A DNA stretch of 41,382 nt from Bacillota bacterium (GTDB taxonomy: Bacteria; Bacillota; Sulfobacillia; Sulfobacillales; Sulfobacillaceae), in assembly GCA_023512105.1 (NCBI GenBank), contig JAIMAE010000008.1, forward strand, positions 1-41,382. Direction: 5' to 3'. The notes beneath the pieces are model-generated. The model was not told where the DNA came from. It was given only the letters and a program-made list of their open reading frames with translations, and did no database searches. The position numbers were made by a program, and so were the translations under genes. Shown here piece by piece: positions 7,719 through 15,847 of this stretch. How positions within the stretch are numbered: the stretch's first letter is position 1; each line of letters begins with the position of its first letter.

Positions 7719-8102
7719 ATGGCAATTCGCCGATACCGCATCACCGTGAACGGACAAGTCTTCGAGGTGCTGGTGGAAGCGCTGGAGGCACCCGAGGAGG
7801 GGGAGTCGAGGCCTCAAGCTCCGCCCTCTCCTGCGCCGGCCAGGGCGGCCGAGGCTCCCCCCAAAAGTGGCCCGGGCGAGCGTCCTGGGCGGGTTGAGGT
7901 GACTTCCCCGTTGCCGGGAGCGGTGTTGGAGGTCAAGGTGGTGGCCGGACAGGAGGTGTCCCCGGGACAGGTGCTGGTCATCTTGGAAGCCATGAAGATG
8001 GAGAACGAGATCATCGCCCCCCGGGCCGGGCGGGTGGCCCAGGTGGCGGTGGCCCCCGGGCAGAGCGTCAGTGCCGGAGACCTCTTGGTATCCATTGAAT
8101 AG
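7719..8102 (+). CDS. Biotin carboxyl carrier protein
   Basis: Carries the carboxybiotin group between carboxylase and carboxyltransferase active sites. The 127-residue protein has a short N-terminal beta segment (MAIRRYRITVNGQVFEVLVE), a Pro/Ala-rich flexible linker at about residues 24-56, and a C-terminal biotinyl domain with the biotin attachment motif EAMKMEN, Lys93. The architecture is that of the gamma/BCCP subunits of propionyl-CoA carboxylase or methylmalonyl-CoA decarboxylase. It belongs with the carboxyltransferase gene at 5874. The PIG-L-type gene overlaps its last 32 bases in another frame, so that neighbour may be translationally coupled. Confidence 0.92.
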   Translation: MAIRRYRITVNGQVFEVLVEALEAPEEGESRPQAPPSPAPARAAEAPPKSGPGERPGRVEVTSPLPGAVLEVKVVAGQEVSPGQVLVILEAMKMENEIIAPRAGRVAQVAVAPGQSVSAGDLLVSIE

Positions 8103-9177
8103 CGGGGGAGACACCGGACCGGTCCTGGTGGTGGCACCTCACCCGGATGACGAGGTCTTGGGCTGCGGGGGGCTGATCGCCCGCTGGCGGGCTCGAGGGG
8201 TGGCGGTGACGGTGGTGTTGGTCACCCTCGGCGATGGGTTTCGGGAAAACGCCGTCCGCTACTACCTGAGGGTGCCGGTCCAGCCTCACGAGTTTCTGCA
8301 CCTGGGCTACGAGCGCCAGGCGGAGTGTCTGGCCGCCTTGCAGGCGCTGGGGGTCGAGGAGGAGCGGGTCATCGCCTTGGGATTTCCCGACGGGGGGCTG
8401 ATCCATCTCCTCACCGACCGATGGCAAAACCGGCCGTGGCGCAGTCCAACCACCGGGGCCAGCGCGGTGCCCTATTGGACGGCCCAGGCCTGGGAGGTCC
8501 CATACACCGGGTCTGCCTTGGTGGAGCAATTGGCCTCGGTGATGGCGGCGGTGCGCCCGCGCACGATGGTGGTGCCGCATCCGTGGGATCAGCACCCGGA
8601 TCACTGGGCCACCCAGGTGTTCTCGCAGGTGGCGTGGCTCAAAGCCGGACTGCCTGAGGCCAACTGGCTCGGCTATTTAATCCACTGGCCGCGCTGGCCC
8701 CGGCTCAGCCGCGCCTTTCCCTGGCCTCCCAAGGGGCCCCCGTCTCGGTTGCGGGAGCGGCGGTGGTGGCGACACCGGCTGGAGCCGGAGCTCAAAGAGG
8801 CCAAATGGCGCGCCCTCAGCTGCTATCAGTCGCAGCGCGAGCTGATCCTGCCCTTCATGCGCGCGATGTGCGGATGGGAGGAGTGGTTTGGTCTGGACTT
8901 CCGCTGGGACTTGGTCGGCCCTTCCCAGGACACCTGGGGGGTGGGGCTGCAACTCCGCGAGGCCGCGGAGGGCCGGCGCTGCCGGGTGGAAGGAGCAGAC
9001 CGACCGGTCCTGCTCAACCTCTGGGAGGGCCCGGATTGCCGCTATCGTCGGATCGCCCTCGAGCCCGACCGCTCGGTCTTCCTGTCCAGCGAATGGGCGG
9101 TGGCCGCCGCCGAGGTGGGAGCGCGGAGACGCACGCCGGCCTTGCGGCTGGCGGGAGGAGCCGATCCCCGCGCCTGA
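8071..9177 (+). CDS. PIG-L/LmbE family deacetylase
   Basis: A zinc-dependent N-deacetylase fold acting on GlcNAc-like or related amide substrates; the actual substrate is unknown. The metal-binding motif APHPDDEVLGCGG is at residues 22-34, and the second motif HPWDQHPDHWATQ, with the further His ligands, is near residue 170. At 368 residues it is longer than the roughly 230 typical of bacillithiol/LmbE-type members: there is a Trp/Arg/Pro-rich insertion after residue 205 and an extra C-terminal part of about 100 residues with no recognised domain. The GTG at 8071 is inside the biotin-carrier gene; a TTG at 8095 and GTGs at 8128/8131 are alternatives, but the later ones would cut very close to the active-site motif. 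Confidence 0.82.
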   Translation: MPETSWYPLNSGGDTGPVLVVAPHPDDEVLGCGGLIARWRARGVAVTVVLVTLGDGFRENAVRYYLRVPVQPHEFLHLGYERQAECLAALQALGVEEERVIALGFPDGGLIHLLTDRWQNRPWRSPTTGASAVPYWTAQAWEVPYTGSALVEQLASVMAAVRPRTMVVPHPWDQHPDHWATQVFSQVAWLKAGLPEANWLGYLIHWPRWPRLSRAFPWPPKGPPSRLRERRWWRHRLEPELKEAKWRALSCYQSQRELILPFMRAMCGWEEWFGLDFRWDLVGPSQDTWGVGLQLREAAEGRRCRVEGADRPVLLNLWEGPDCRYRRIALEPDRSVFLSSEWAVAAAEVGARRRTPALRLAGGADPRA

Positions 9178-9538
9178 CCGGTAGGGCGGTCAGACAACTT
9201 CTCACTACGGGATCTGGCCCCGGGACCAGGTGGCGAAGCCCTCAAAAACCCACGTCAAGCGCGGAGCGAAAATCCCAAAATCGAAATCTATTATCGAAAA
9301 CATAGTAAATCACAGGCTACTTCTTCGATTATGATTGTCGTGTGACCAGGCGGTTGTCCCAGACTTGCAGCTTGGTTGGACGTCAGCAAGTACTACAGCA
9401 TGACGATAATGCCTACGTTACGGTTCCGCCTTATGCGCTCTACTCGGGATAATTAGTCTGTTGATTCGGAAAAAACGGAATCAGGTCCGTGCAGGCGGAT
9501 AGGCAAGCCAGTCCTAACACCTTCAAGAGGAGGAAACC
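9178..9538. other. Intergenic control region before the aromatic island
   Basis: No gene is seen in these 361 bases. The first part has two GC-rich hairpins without a T run (for example GACCG/CGGTC at 9176-9191). The AT-rich middle contains the shared 67-bp element at 9275-9341, and the similarity to the 16.6 kb copy resumes after a short gap at ACTTGCAGCT near 9363-9372. A GATAAT at 9448-9453 could be a -10 box but has no convincing -35. The fall in GC here marks the left edge of the aromatic gene island. Confidence 0.6.
9275..9341 (+). promoter_or_regulatory. Shared island regulatory element, copy 1
   Basis: An ungapped 67-bp stretch that matches 16633-16699 at about 55 of 67 positions counted by hand. 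The best conserved parts are the left half, with CTATTATCGAAAA, GTAAATCAC, and the right end GATTATGATT. In this copy a CTAT-N10-ATAG dyad surrounds the TATCGA core, and TATGAT at 9330-9335 could be a -10 box with only a poor -35 (AAATCA) 17 bases upstream, as expected for an activator-dependent promoter. It lies about 200 bp ahead of the amidohydrolase start. The proposed binder is the LysR protein encoded at 14000-14926, which is inference. Confidence 0.65.
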
Positions 9539-10564
9539 ATGTATCACGGACTTAAAGTACTCGACGTTCACGGGCATGTTTCAGTGCCCCCCGGATCCAG
9601 CCACCGTCTTGCTCTCTTGTTGGGCTCGAACACTGCTTTGCCCAGTCCGCTGTCCATGGGGCAATCGGTACCCGGGGTAAGCGAGGAGGAGTTCCGCCAG
9701 GCCGCCGCACGCCATGTGGCTTATTTAGATGCCCGGAACATCGATGTCCAGCTTATCGGCCCTAGACCATTCATGATGCTGGGCTGGATGCAACCGCACC
9801 TGTTACCGGCGTGGACTCGGTATGTCAACGACACCATAGCCCAGCAGTGTCGCTTTTATCCGGACCGCTTTGTAGGAGCCTGCCAGTTGCCGCAGAATAG
9901 CGAGGCCAAGGATCTCAGCCACTGCCTGCCCGAGTTGGAGCGGTGCGTTCGCGAACTCGGTTTCGTCGCCGCCTACGTGAGTCCGGACCCTGGAGGAAGG
10001 CGAACTACTCCGGGGATGCATGAGCCCTACTGGTATCCACTTTACGAGGCCTGCGAGGATATGGATATCCCTATCATCGTCCACGGCACCAATTCCCTCG
10101 ATCCCCGATTCGCGGTGGTACCCCACAACTACCAACTGGGGTTTGTCACGGAACAGTACCTGGCGGGTCAGTTTATTTCTCATGGTGACGTGTTTGAGCG
10201 GTTTCCCCGGCTGCGCGTGATTATTTGCCACGCTGGCGGGGCGCTTAACCGGTTCATCCCTTCTGATCCGCATTTGGCTCAAAAGGACTTAAGTCGAAAC
10301 CTGTTTTATGACAGTTGCGCCTATGACCTTCACTTTCTGGAGGCCGCCATCAAACAACGCGGGGTCAGCCAAATGCTTTTTGGTACCGAAGCCCCTGGAT
10401 CCGGGCAGGCGATTCGGCCCGAGACGGGACGAACATCCGATGACCTGGTGCCGGTGATTGCGGAGCTCCCATTCCTGAGCGAAGCCGACCGGCAGGCGAT
10501 CTTTTACCATAATCCGCTGCGAGTGGTACCGGGGTTCGCCAAGGCGCTTGGACCGCAGCCTTGA
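9539..10564 (+). CDS. Amidohydrolase-2 family protein, LigJ-like 4-oxalomesaconate hydratase candidate
   Basis: A 341-residue metal-dependent TIM-barrel protein of the ACMSD/LigJ/LigI group. Likely metal ligands are visible: HGH at residues 11-13, HGTN with His182, HAGG with His231, and Glu284 in FGTEAPGSG. A Glu at the last position is the LigJ pattern, whereas ACMSD-type decarboxylases normally have Asp there. That, together with the nearby RraA-family and LigB-family genes, favours hydration of 4-oxalomesaconate to 4-carboxy-4-hydroxy-2-oxoadipate in gallate/protocatechuate 4,5-cleavage. A decarboxylase or lactonase of the same family cannot be excluded. AAGAGGAGG precedes the ATG. It leads a codirectional run with the Rieske oxygenase and MFS transporter, and its codon use is less GC-biased than the genes to its left. 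Confidence 0.75.
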   Translation: MYHGLKVLDVHGHVSVPPGSSHRLALLLGSNTALPSPLSMGQSVPGVSEEEFRQAAARHVAYLDARNIDVQLIGPRPFMMLGWMQPHLLPAWTRYVNDTIAQQCRFYPDRFVGACQLPQNSEAKDLSHCLPELERCVRELGFVAAYVSPDPGGRRTTPGMHEPYWYPLYEACEDMDIPIIVHGTNSLDPRFAVVPHNYQLGFVTEQYLAGQFISHGDVFERFPRLRVIICHAGGALNRFIPSDPHLAQKDLSRNLFYDSCAYDLHFLEAAIKQRGVSQMLFGTEAPGSGQAIRPETGRTSDDLVPVIAELPFLSEADRQAIFYHNPLRVVPGFAKALGPQP

Positions 10565-10622
10565 CCTGCTGTGTTCGGGAGTGCGACAGAGGGCTGAGAA
10601 ACCCACAAGGAGGTCTCGCGTC

Positions 10623-11930
10623 ATGTTGGATGCCGAAAGTAACAAACTGCTCACCGAGGTGGGGAAAGGCACCCCAATGGGAGAGCTTTTGCGGCGATAT
10701 TGGCATCCTATCGCCGCTGTGACTGAATTCGAAAGCCAGGATCTGAAGCCAGTGCGCCTGTTGGGGGAGGACCTGGTGTTGTTCCGCTCGCGCGAGGGCC
10801 ATTATGGATTGGTGCAGCGCCAATGTGCGCATCGACGTGCGGATCTAAGCTACGGCTGGGTCGATGAGGCAGGCCTTCGCTGCAGCTATCACGGCTGGGC
10901 TTATGATGTCTCGGGGGCATGCGTCAGTCAGCCCTTCGAAGATGTCACCCGCGGCGAACGCAACCAGCGTTTTCGCGATTCGTGCCGTATCACCGCCTAT
11001 CCGGTGCGGGAAATGGCCGGTCTGCTCTTTGCCTACCTCGGTCCGCTGCCTAGCCCAGAGTTGCCGCGATGGGAGTTGTTCGATTACCGGAACGGATTTG
11101 CCCAGATCATCTTTGCCGAAGTGCCCTGCAATTGGCTGCAAGCAGTAGAGAACGACCTGGACCCCGTTCATTTCGAATGGCTTCACGCCAACTGGTCGGC
11201 TCGACAGGCGGGCCGGCGAAACTTTCGGGCCCCTACCCATCTTAAGATCGACGTTTTCGAATGGGAGTTCGGGTTCGGATACCGGCGGATTCTTGAGGAC
11301 ACCACCGAGGCGGACCCGGTGTGGTCGCAGCCTCGCCTGCACCTGATGCCTAACATTTTCATGCCTGGCGGAGAGCACCTGGAGTATCGCGTCCCGGTTG
11401 ACGACCACCGTACGCTGAGCGTGGTGTGGGCTTGGGAGGCGGTGCCGCAAGATCGCGAGCCGTACGTACAAACCCGCATCCCCCATTGGTATGCGCCCAT
11501 CCAGGACCCCGCGACCGGCCGGTGGATCACGACTCACATTATCAATCAAGATACCGTGGCCTGGGTGGGTCAGGGGGTCATAGCCGACAGGACCGCTGAA
11601 CGTCTTGCAAGTTCGGACGTAGGAATCGTGGCGCTGCGGCGCCGCTTGCGCCAGGACCTGGAGGCGGTGGCGCGGGGTCAGGATCCCAGCGGGGTGGTGA
11701 GAGATCCAGACAAGGCGCGGCTGGTGCGTTGGCCGGACAATCGCCGGCCATTGCATGAGAGGGGTCTGCCGCGGGCGGAGTGGCTCCGCCAACTCGAAGG
11801 CCGGCGCCGGCGGGTGGGGATCGGCGAGGATGAGTACTTCATTTTCTACGCCGGCCAGCCCCCTGAGGTCCGACGGGCGTACGAGGAGGCGATGGGGTTG
11901 GCGCCTACCCCGAGGACTCAGCCGGTTTGA
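10623..11930 (+). CDS. Rieske non-heme iron oxygenase, LigX/PobA-like
   Basis: A single-component-type oxygenase subunit of 435 residues. The N-terminal Rieske domain has the CxHx16CxxH motif at C68, H70, C87, H90, and the mononuclear iron site lies in ENDLDPVHFEWLH near residue 180. The opening (GKGTPMGELLRRYWHPIAA) is characteristic of the phenoxybenzoate dioxygenase and dehydrodivanillate O-demethylase branch, so O-demethylation or aryl-ether attack on a lignin-type methoxyaromatic acid is a reasonable guess. It needs a separate ferredoxin reductase, which is not in the window. AAGGAGG sits nine bases ahead of the ATG, and 58 bases separate it from the amidohydrolase gene, so the two are probably cotranscribed. 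Confidence 0.88.
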   Translation: MLDAESNKLLTEVGKGTPMGELLRRYWHPIAAVTEFESQDLKPVRLLGEDLVLFRSREGHYGLVQRQCAHRRADLSYGWVDEAGLRCSYHGWAYDVSGACVSQPFEDVTRGERNQRFRDSCRITAYPVREMAGLLFAYLGPLPSPELPRWELFDYRNGFAQIIFAEVPCNWLQAVENDLDPVHFEWLHANWSARQAGRRNFRAPTHLKIDVFEWEFGFGYRRILEDTTEADPVWSQPRLHLMPNIFMPGGEHLEYRVPVDDHRTLSVVWAWEAVPQDREPYVQTRIPHWYAPIQDPATGRWITTHIINQDTVAWVGQGVIADRTAERLASSDVGIVALRRRLRQDLEAVARGQDPSGVVRDPDKARLVRWPDNRRPLHERGLPRAEWLRQLEGRRRRVGIGEDEYFIFYAGQPPEVRRAYEEAMGLAPTPRTQPV

Positions 11931-12126
11931 AGTCGAGCGTGCAACGTGCTGGAACCATCGCGGCGCCGTTGGAAGTGCAAGGACCCGACGGCGACCCAGC
12001 GGATCGTCCCTCCGCCCCCTGGCCACCTTACACGTCTTCGGGTTCGTACCGGGAACCGCGAGGCAGCCGGGTGGACAGAGATAACCGGTGCTCGCTTCCT
12101 TGTCGGGCAGGCCTAAGATTCATTCA

Positions 12127-12136
12127 ATGATATCAT
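12127..12136. promoter_or_regulatory. Palindrome ahead of the MFS transporter
   Basis: A perfect 10-bp palindrome, ATGATATCAT, in an AT-rich patch 26 bases ahead of the transporter start and 12 bases ahead of its Shine-Dalgarno sequence. It could be an operator or part of a promoter. It only loosely resembles the TATTATCGA element seen elsewhere in the island. The rest of the 231-base gap between the Rieske gene and the transporter shows nothing recognisable. Confidence 0.3.
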
Positions 12137-12162
12137 AATTTTGTAAAAAGGAGGAGACTTTG

Positions 12163-13470
12163 GTGGCTCAAACCGGTCCGGCTCCACGCCCTCGGGAGGG
12201 GGCGAACCAGTCTTACGTCGCCACGTTGGTGGCCATCTGCACTTTAGGCGTCCTTCTGGCAGCCTTTGACTCCATTGCCCGCAACGTAGCCTTTCCGCTC
12301 ATCCTCCATGCGTTGAAGATGAACGTCGCCCAAGGGGCGCTGGTTTTCAGCGGTGCCTTCGGGGTAACCTTTCTGGCCAGCATCCTCATGGGGCCTCTGA
12401 TGGATCGAGTAGGTCGCAAGCGTGCTTTCCTCCTTGCCTTGTTGGCCGCCGGCCTAACCAGCGGTGCTACAGCGTTTATCCAGACCGTAGGACAATATGT
12501 GGCGGTGGGAATCTTGGCCGGGGTGTGTCTTGCGGTCCTTCAGCCGGCGGGGGTTCTGGTCGCCGAAGAGGCCCCGGCTCGTTGGCGAGGTACGCTTTTG
12601 GCCATTACCCATGCCGGGTTTTCCGGCGGGGCAATTCTGGTGAGCCTCATCGGATCTGCGGTACTTCCCAGCGGAAATTGGCGGATGTTGTTTTATCTGT
12701 GCTTCTCACCGCTCCTGCTGGCGGCGGTTGCCACCTTTGTGCTGCGTGAACCGGCCCGCTCGCAAGAGGCGATTGCGGTGAAACGGGCCCGCGACCGCAT
12801 TGCCCGTGGGGAACGGTTGGCGACCAACTTTCAGATTGATGAAGAGAAGGCTACACATAACGAATGGCGTCAGATTTTCGCCCCCGACCTCCGTCGGCAG
12901 ACCATTGTCATTACCATCGCCGGTTTCCTGATTAATTTCAGTCCGGCTCTGGTACTGGCTCTGGGGGTGACCTTTATGACCGTATTCGACCATCTGGCGA
13001 TAGGCGCGGCGTCCCTGGCGATGGCGGTTGAAGGGTTTGCCGTTCTGGTGGGTACCTTGGTTTCAGGATCCCTCACGGACCGCTTCGGCCCTCGCAATGT
13101 AGTCATCCTTTGGACGCTCCTCGGCGGCATCTCCTTGGCGTTACTAGCTATCCGCGGAGAGGCGGGCTGGGTAACGGCCGCGTTGGGTGGGTATGGCTTT
13201 TTCGGACAAGGTGCACTGAGTTCATGGATTAGGTACGTAAACGATTCCTTTCCCACCCGAGCCCGGGGCAGCGGTGTCGGCTTTGTGAACGGCATTTACT
13301 TTCTCGGGGGAGGGATTCTGGGCCCAATACTGTTTGGCAGTTTCATGCAAACCGGCCACGCTCCTGTAGCCCCTCTCGTGGCTGGCGGGTGCTCTATCGC
13401 CAGCGCGTTACTGCTTTTCATGGGGCGTCCAATTCGGCCTCGCTTGGAACTAGAAGAAATCGCTTCGTAA
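12163..13470 (+). CDS. MFS transporter, probable aromatic-acid uptake
   Basis: A 435-residue major facilitator protein with about 12 predicted membrane helices. The loop 2-3 signature is GPLMDRVGRKRAF, repeated in the second half as GSLTDRFGPRN. A charged central cytoplasmic loop of about 50 residues (from KRARDRIARGERLATNFQID onward) separates the two halves and is longer than usual. Proton-linked import of an aromatic acid is inferred from its place between the Rieske oxygenase and the LysR-RraA genes. GTG at 12163 is chosen over TTG at 12160 because AAGGAGGAG at 12148-12156 then has better spacing. A hairpin without a T run follows the stop. Confidence 0.85.
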   Translation: MAQTGPAPRPREGANQSYVATLVAICTLGVLLAAFDSIARNVAFPLILHALKMNVAQGALVFSGAFGVTFLASILMGPLMDRVGRKRAFLLALLAAGLTSGATAFIQTVGQYVAVGILAGVCLAVLQPAGVLVAEEAPARWRGTLLAITHAGFSGGAILVSLIGSAVLPSGNWRMLFYLCFSPLLLAAVATFVLREPARSQEAIAVKRARDRIARGERLATNFQIDEEKATHNEWRQIFAPDLRRQTIVITIAGFLINFSPALVLALGVTFMTVFDHLAIGAASLAMAVEGFAVLVGTLVSGSLTDRFGPRNVVILWTLLGGISLALLAIRGEAGWVTAALGGYGFFGQGALSSWIRYVNDSFPTRARGSGVGFVNGIYFLGGGILGPILFGSFMQTGHAPVAPLVAGGCSIASALLLFMGRPIRPRLELEEIAS

Positions 13471-13999
13471 ACCTTGGGCGTTGTTGGCACGGAGCCCGCG
13501 CTGTTCCGTGCTGCTGTACGTGGTCAGGACGGCAAATAGGTAGCAGGTAGTCAGAACGAGGTGTGAGGGGCGGCCGAGTCGACTGGTGGAGAGTTTTTGT
13601 CGGCCGACTTGGCTGCTCCCGTATGCGCATCCCACCAGCTTCGGTCAGCGAGATGTTCGCGTGCCTTCGCAAGAGCTCTCTTGGCCGGGCGAGTTTCGCA
13701 GTGACGAAGGGTATGGCAGAGGTCGTGGCGTCGAATGCGCCCGTTCCGTGCCCTTGGAGGCGCCGTGCTCGGTTTACCGCCGCCCAGACCCTTGAGGGAA
13801 TAGGTGCAGATGGAACTGGCGCCGCGACGGCACGTGCGCCGCGGGTCCGCGCACCGGTCCAGCGGGGTGCTCGGGGGAGAACGTGATGCGGTAGAAGAGC
13901 GGAGAATAGGGCTCAGTGACGTACCCTGGAGCAGAATCCGGTCACGGTAATCCGGGCACTCTCAACCGGTGCACGCCTTGTTATTCTCCTGGTGAGCCG
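13471..13999. other. Gene-free gap between convergent MFS and LysR genes
   Basis: About 530 bases with short overlapping open frames but no ribosome binding site plus recognisable protein. Apart from the hairpin at 13487-13511 nothing specific is seen. It may hold remnants of lost genes; none could be identified by reading all frames. Confidence 0.5.
13487..13511 (+). terminator. Hairpin downstream of the MFS gene
   Basis: GCACGGA pairs perfectly with TCCGTGC over an 11-base loop, starting 16 bases after the transporter stop. No T run follows, so it may be a weak or factor-dependent terminator or an mRNA-stabilising structure. Confidence 0.35.
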
Positions 14000-14926
14000 T
14001 CAATAAGGGTCCCCGCTACCCGGACTGGGAAGAAAGGTCGTAAAGGTTCGCCCCTGATCGCGGATGCTTTGTGCGCACTCTGCCAACAGCGCAAGGCCTT
14101 CCTCGCTTCCCGCCCGCGGGTATTTATGTTCGATCCAGTAGCAAGTGCGCTCCGGAGGCGGGACCGTAAGGGTGAACACGGTGAAATGGCCGGTGGCCTC
14201 AAAGGCTCGCGCCATCGATAATGGGACGATGGCCCATTGGTCCCGGCTCGTCATAAAGGCCATAATTAGCTGTGCCGTGTCTAAGGCCACCAACGGGGCG
14301 TCCCGGGAACCCCACCATTGCTCGTGCCACGACTGAAAGAGCGGACCCCAGTTGATGTACAGTTCGTGGCGGGGGTTCAGGTCCCGCGGATGTACGGGCT
14401 CGGTTGGGGTTCCTTCGCGAACCGGGCGAATCAGCACCAGCGGTTCGGAAAAAAAGGTCTTCACAACGACGTTCGGCACAAATCGTTCATGGAGCACGAA
14501 GGCCACGTCCAGCTCACGATGTTCGATGAGCGCATACAATTCCGCAGATTGTTGAGTACGCAATTCAATCTTCATCGAGGGAGCCCGCTGGCGCAGTAGC
14601 CGGTAGACGGGAGGCAGCACAAAGGCATTGACGCTATCCACCGATCCAATGGAGAGGGACAGCGTCACCCCACTGCGAAATTGTCGAATCTCTCGACGAA
14701 GCGAATCCCATCGTTCGGCAATGGCCAGAAAACGTTGTCCTGCCGGAGTTAGATGAATGGACCGCAAGCCCCGCCTCCGATCGATCAGTTGGACTCCCAT
14801 CTCTTTTTCGAGCTCCTCGAGACGGTGGCTGACAGTGGATTGGGAGAGATGCAAGTGCTGCGACGCGCGCAAGAGGCTTCCCGACCGTGCGATTTCGAGA
14901 AACGCTTCAATGCCGAGCGTATACAT
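14000..14926 (-). CDS. LysR family transcriptional regulator
   Basis: A 308-residue LysR-type regulator with an N-terminal winged helix-turn-helix (GSLLRASQHLHLSQSTVSHR, then LEELEKEMGVQLIDRR) and a C-terminal inducer-binding domain (from about residue 90). Translation from the ATG at 14926 is chosen because AAAGGAG lies seven bases upstream; a longer frame adds only seven residues. It is divergent from the RraA operon at 15176 with about 250 bases between, the classic arrangement for autoregulation and activation of the facing operon. That gap holds a relative of the element found upstream of 9539 and 16830, so it is the best candidate for the island-wide regulator. The inducer is probably an aromatic acid or pathway intermediate (inference). 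Confidence 0.9.
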   Translation of the reverse strand: MYTLGIEAFLEIARSGSLLRASQHLHLSQSTVSHRLEELEKEMGVQLIDRRRGLRSIHLTPAGQRFLAIAERWDSLRREIRQFRSGVTLSLSIGSVDSVNAFVLPPVYRLLRQRAPSMKIELRTQQSAELYALIEHRELDVAFVLHERFVPNVVVKTFFSEPLVLIRPVREGTPTEPVHPRDLNPRHELYINWGPLFQSWHEQWWGSRDAPLVALDTAQLIMAFMTSRDQWAIVPLSMARAFEATGHFTVFTLTVPPPERTCYWIEHKYPRAGSEEGLALLAECAQSIRDQGRTFTTFLPSPGSGDPY

Positions 14927-14976
14927 TGCCAACTCCTTTCCGAGCACCTCAACCAGAGTGGTTTGGGCAAAACAAT

Positions 14977-15020
14977 CGTATATATTATCGACAAAAACAA
15001 TAAACTCATGGCTGTTTATA
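14977..15020 (+). promoter_or_regulatory. Shared island regulatory element, looser copy 3
   Basis: The stretch carries TATTATCGA at 14983-14991 followed by an A-rich block, then TAAAC-TCATGGCT, which lines up with small gaps against the TATTATCGAAAA ... TAAATCACAGGCT part of copy 1. Right of this is a perfect inverted repeat, ATAAAC (15000-15005) and GTTTAT (15014-15019) with an eight-base spacer, and the tandem GTTTATAGTTTATA. It is about 50 bp from the LysR start and about 160 bp ahead of the first RraA gene, in the same orientation as the other copies. Confidence 0.5.
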
Positions 15021-15175
15021 GTTTATATTAATTTCTGGGCTGGCGGGAGCCTCGAAGTGGGGTTGCGAAATCCATGCGGGCGAGCGATGGGAACGGATGC
15101 CCGGGTCCATCTTGAGTTGGGCAAACCCTCAGAAACAGGCCGATCTTAATAGCGTAAGAAGCGAGGTTAGACAGA

Positions 15176-15847
15176 ATGTCGGACGTCAGTGATCGGTTGG
15201 CATCGTTGGATGCTTGTGCCCTCTCGGACGCGCTTGACCTCCTAGGTTTGCGAGGGGCCACGTCTGGCATCCGACCCCTATGGGAAGGGGCGCGACTGTC
15301 GGGGCGCGTGGTGACGGTCAAGGTCAAACCGGTGGGGGCGGTTCCGGCGGCCGAACATCTCGGGATCAGGGCGATCCTCCTGGCGGAACCGGGTGACGTA
15401 ATCGTGGTGGACCACGGGGGGCGGCTGGACGTTTCGGCTTGGGGTGGACTTTTGGCCGTGTCCGCACAGATGCGCGGCGTCGAGGGCGTGATCATCGACG
15501 GCGCCTGTCGGGATGTAGATGAATTTCGAGCGTTAAAGTTTCCGGTCTTCGCCCGTGGCGCGGTGCCGTTCACGGCGCGGGGTCGCGTCATGCAAGAAGC
15601 GGTGAACGTTGAGGTGCAATGTGCTGGCGTTGCGGTGGCCCCGGGCGACTACGTCTTGGCCGACGCCAGCGGGGTGGTGTTTATCCCGGCTGCGCGAGCC
15701 GAGGAAGTACTCGCGGCAGCGGAGCGAATTGCCGCCAGGGAGGCGGAGATGGCCAGCGCGATTCGCCGCGGCGTCCCTCCCGACCAAGCCTTGGGTGCGT
15801 ACGAGGGCATGTTGCGCAAGGAGGCAAGAAACCATGAACCACGATGA
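15176..15847 (+). CDS. RraA/aldolase-superfamily protein 1
   Basis: A 223-residue protein of the RraA fold, a superfamily that contains 4-carboxy-4-hydroxy-2-oxoadipate (CHA) and HMG aldolases, oxaloacetate decarboxylases and the RNase E inhibitor RraA. The central signature is present (GVIIDGACRDVDEFRAL, Arg112-Asp113, then FPVFARG). In class II aldolases of this family an acidic metal ligand is expected 21 residues before that Arg (D-x20-RD); here the residue is Gly91. It may therefore not be an aldolase, or may act together with the protein encoded directly downstream. The ATG has GAGG nine bases upstream. It overlaps the second RraA gene by 14 bases, and the operon is divergent from the LysR gene. 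Confidence 0.85.
   Translation: MSDVSDRLASLDACALSDALDLLGLRGATSGIRPLWEGARLSGRVVTVKVKPVGAVPAAEHLGIRAILLAEPGDVIVVDHGGRLDVSAWGGLLAVSAQMRGVEGVIIDGACRDVDEFRALKFPVFARGAVPFTARGRVMQEAVNVEVQCAGVAVAPGDYVLADASGVVFIPAARAEEVLAAAERIAAREAEMASAIRRGVPPDQALGAYEGMLRKEARNHEPR

Noticed and set aside
9176-9191. Hairpin after the PIG-L gene as a terminator
   Set aside because: The 5-bp stem is short and no T run follows.
13563-13886. Open frames between the MFS and LysR genes
   Set aside because: Arg/Ala-rich chance frames without ribosome binding site or recognisable protein.
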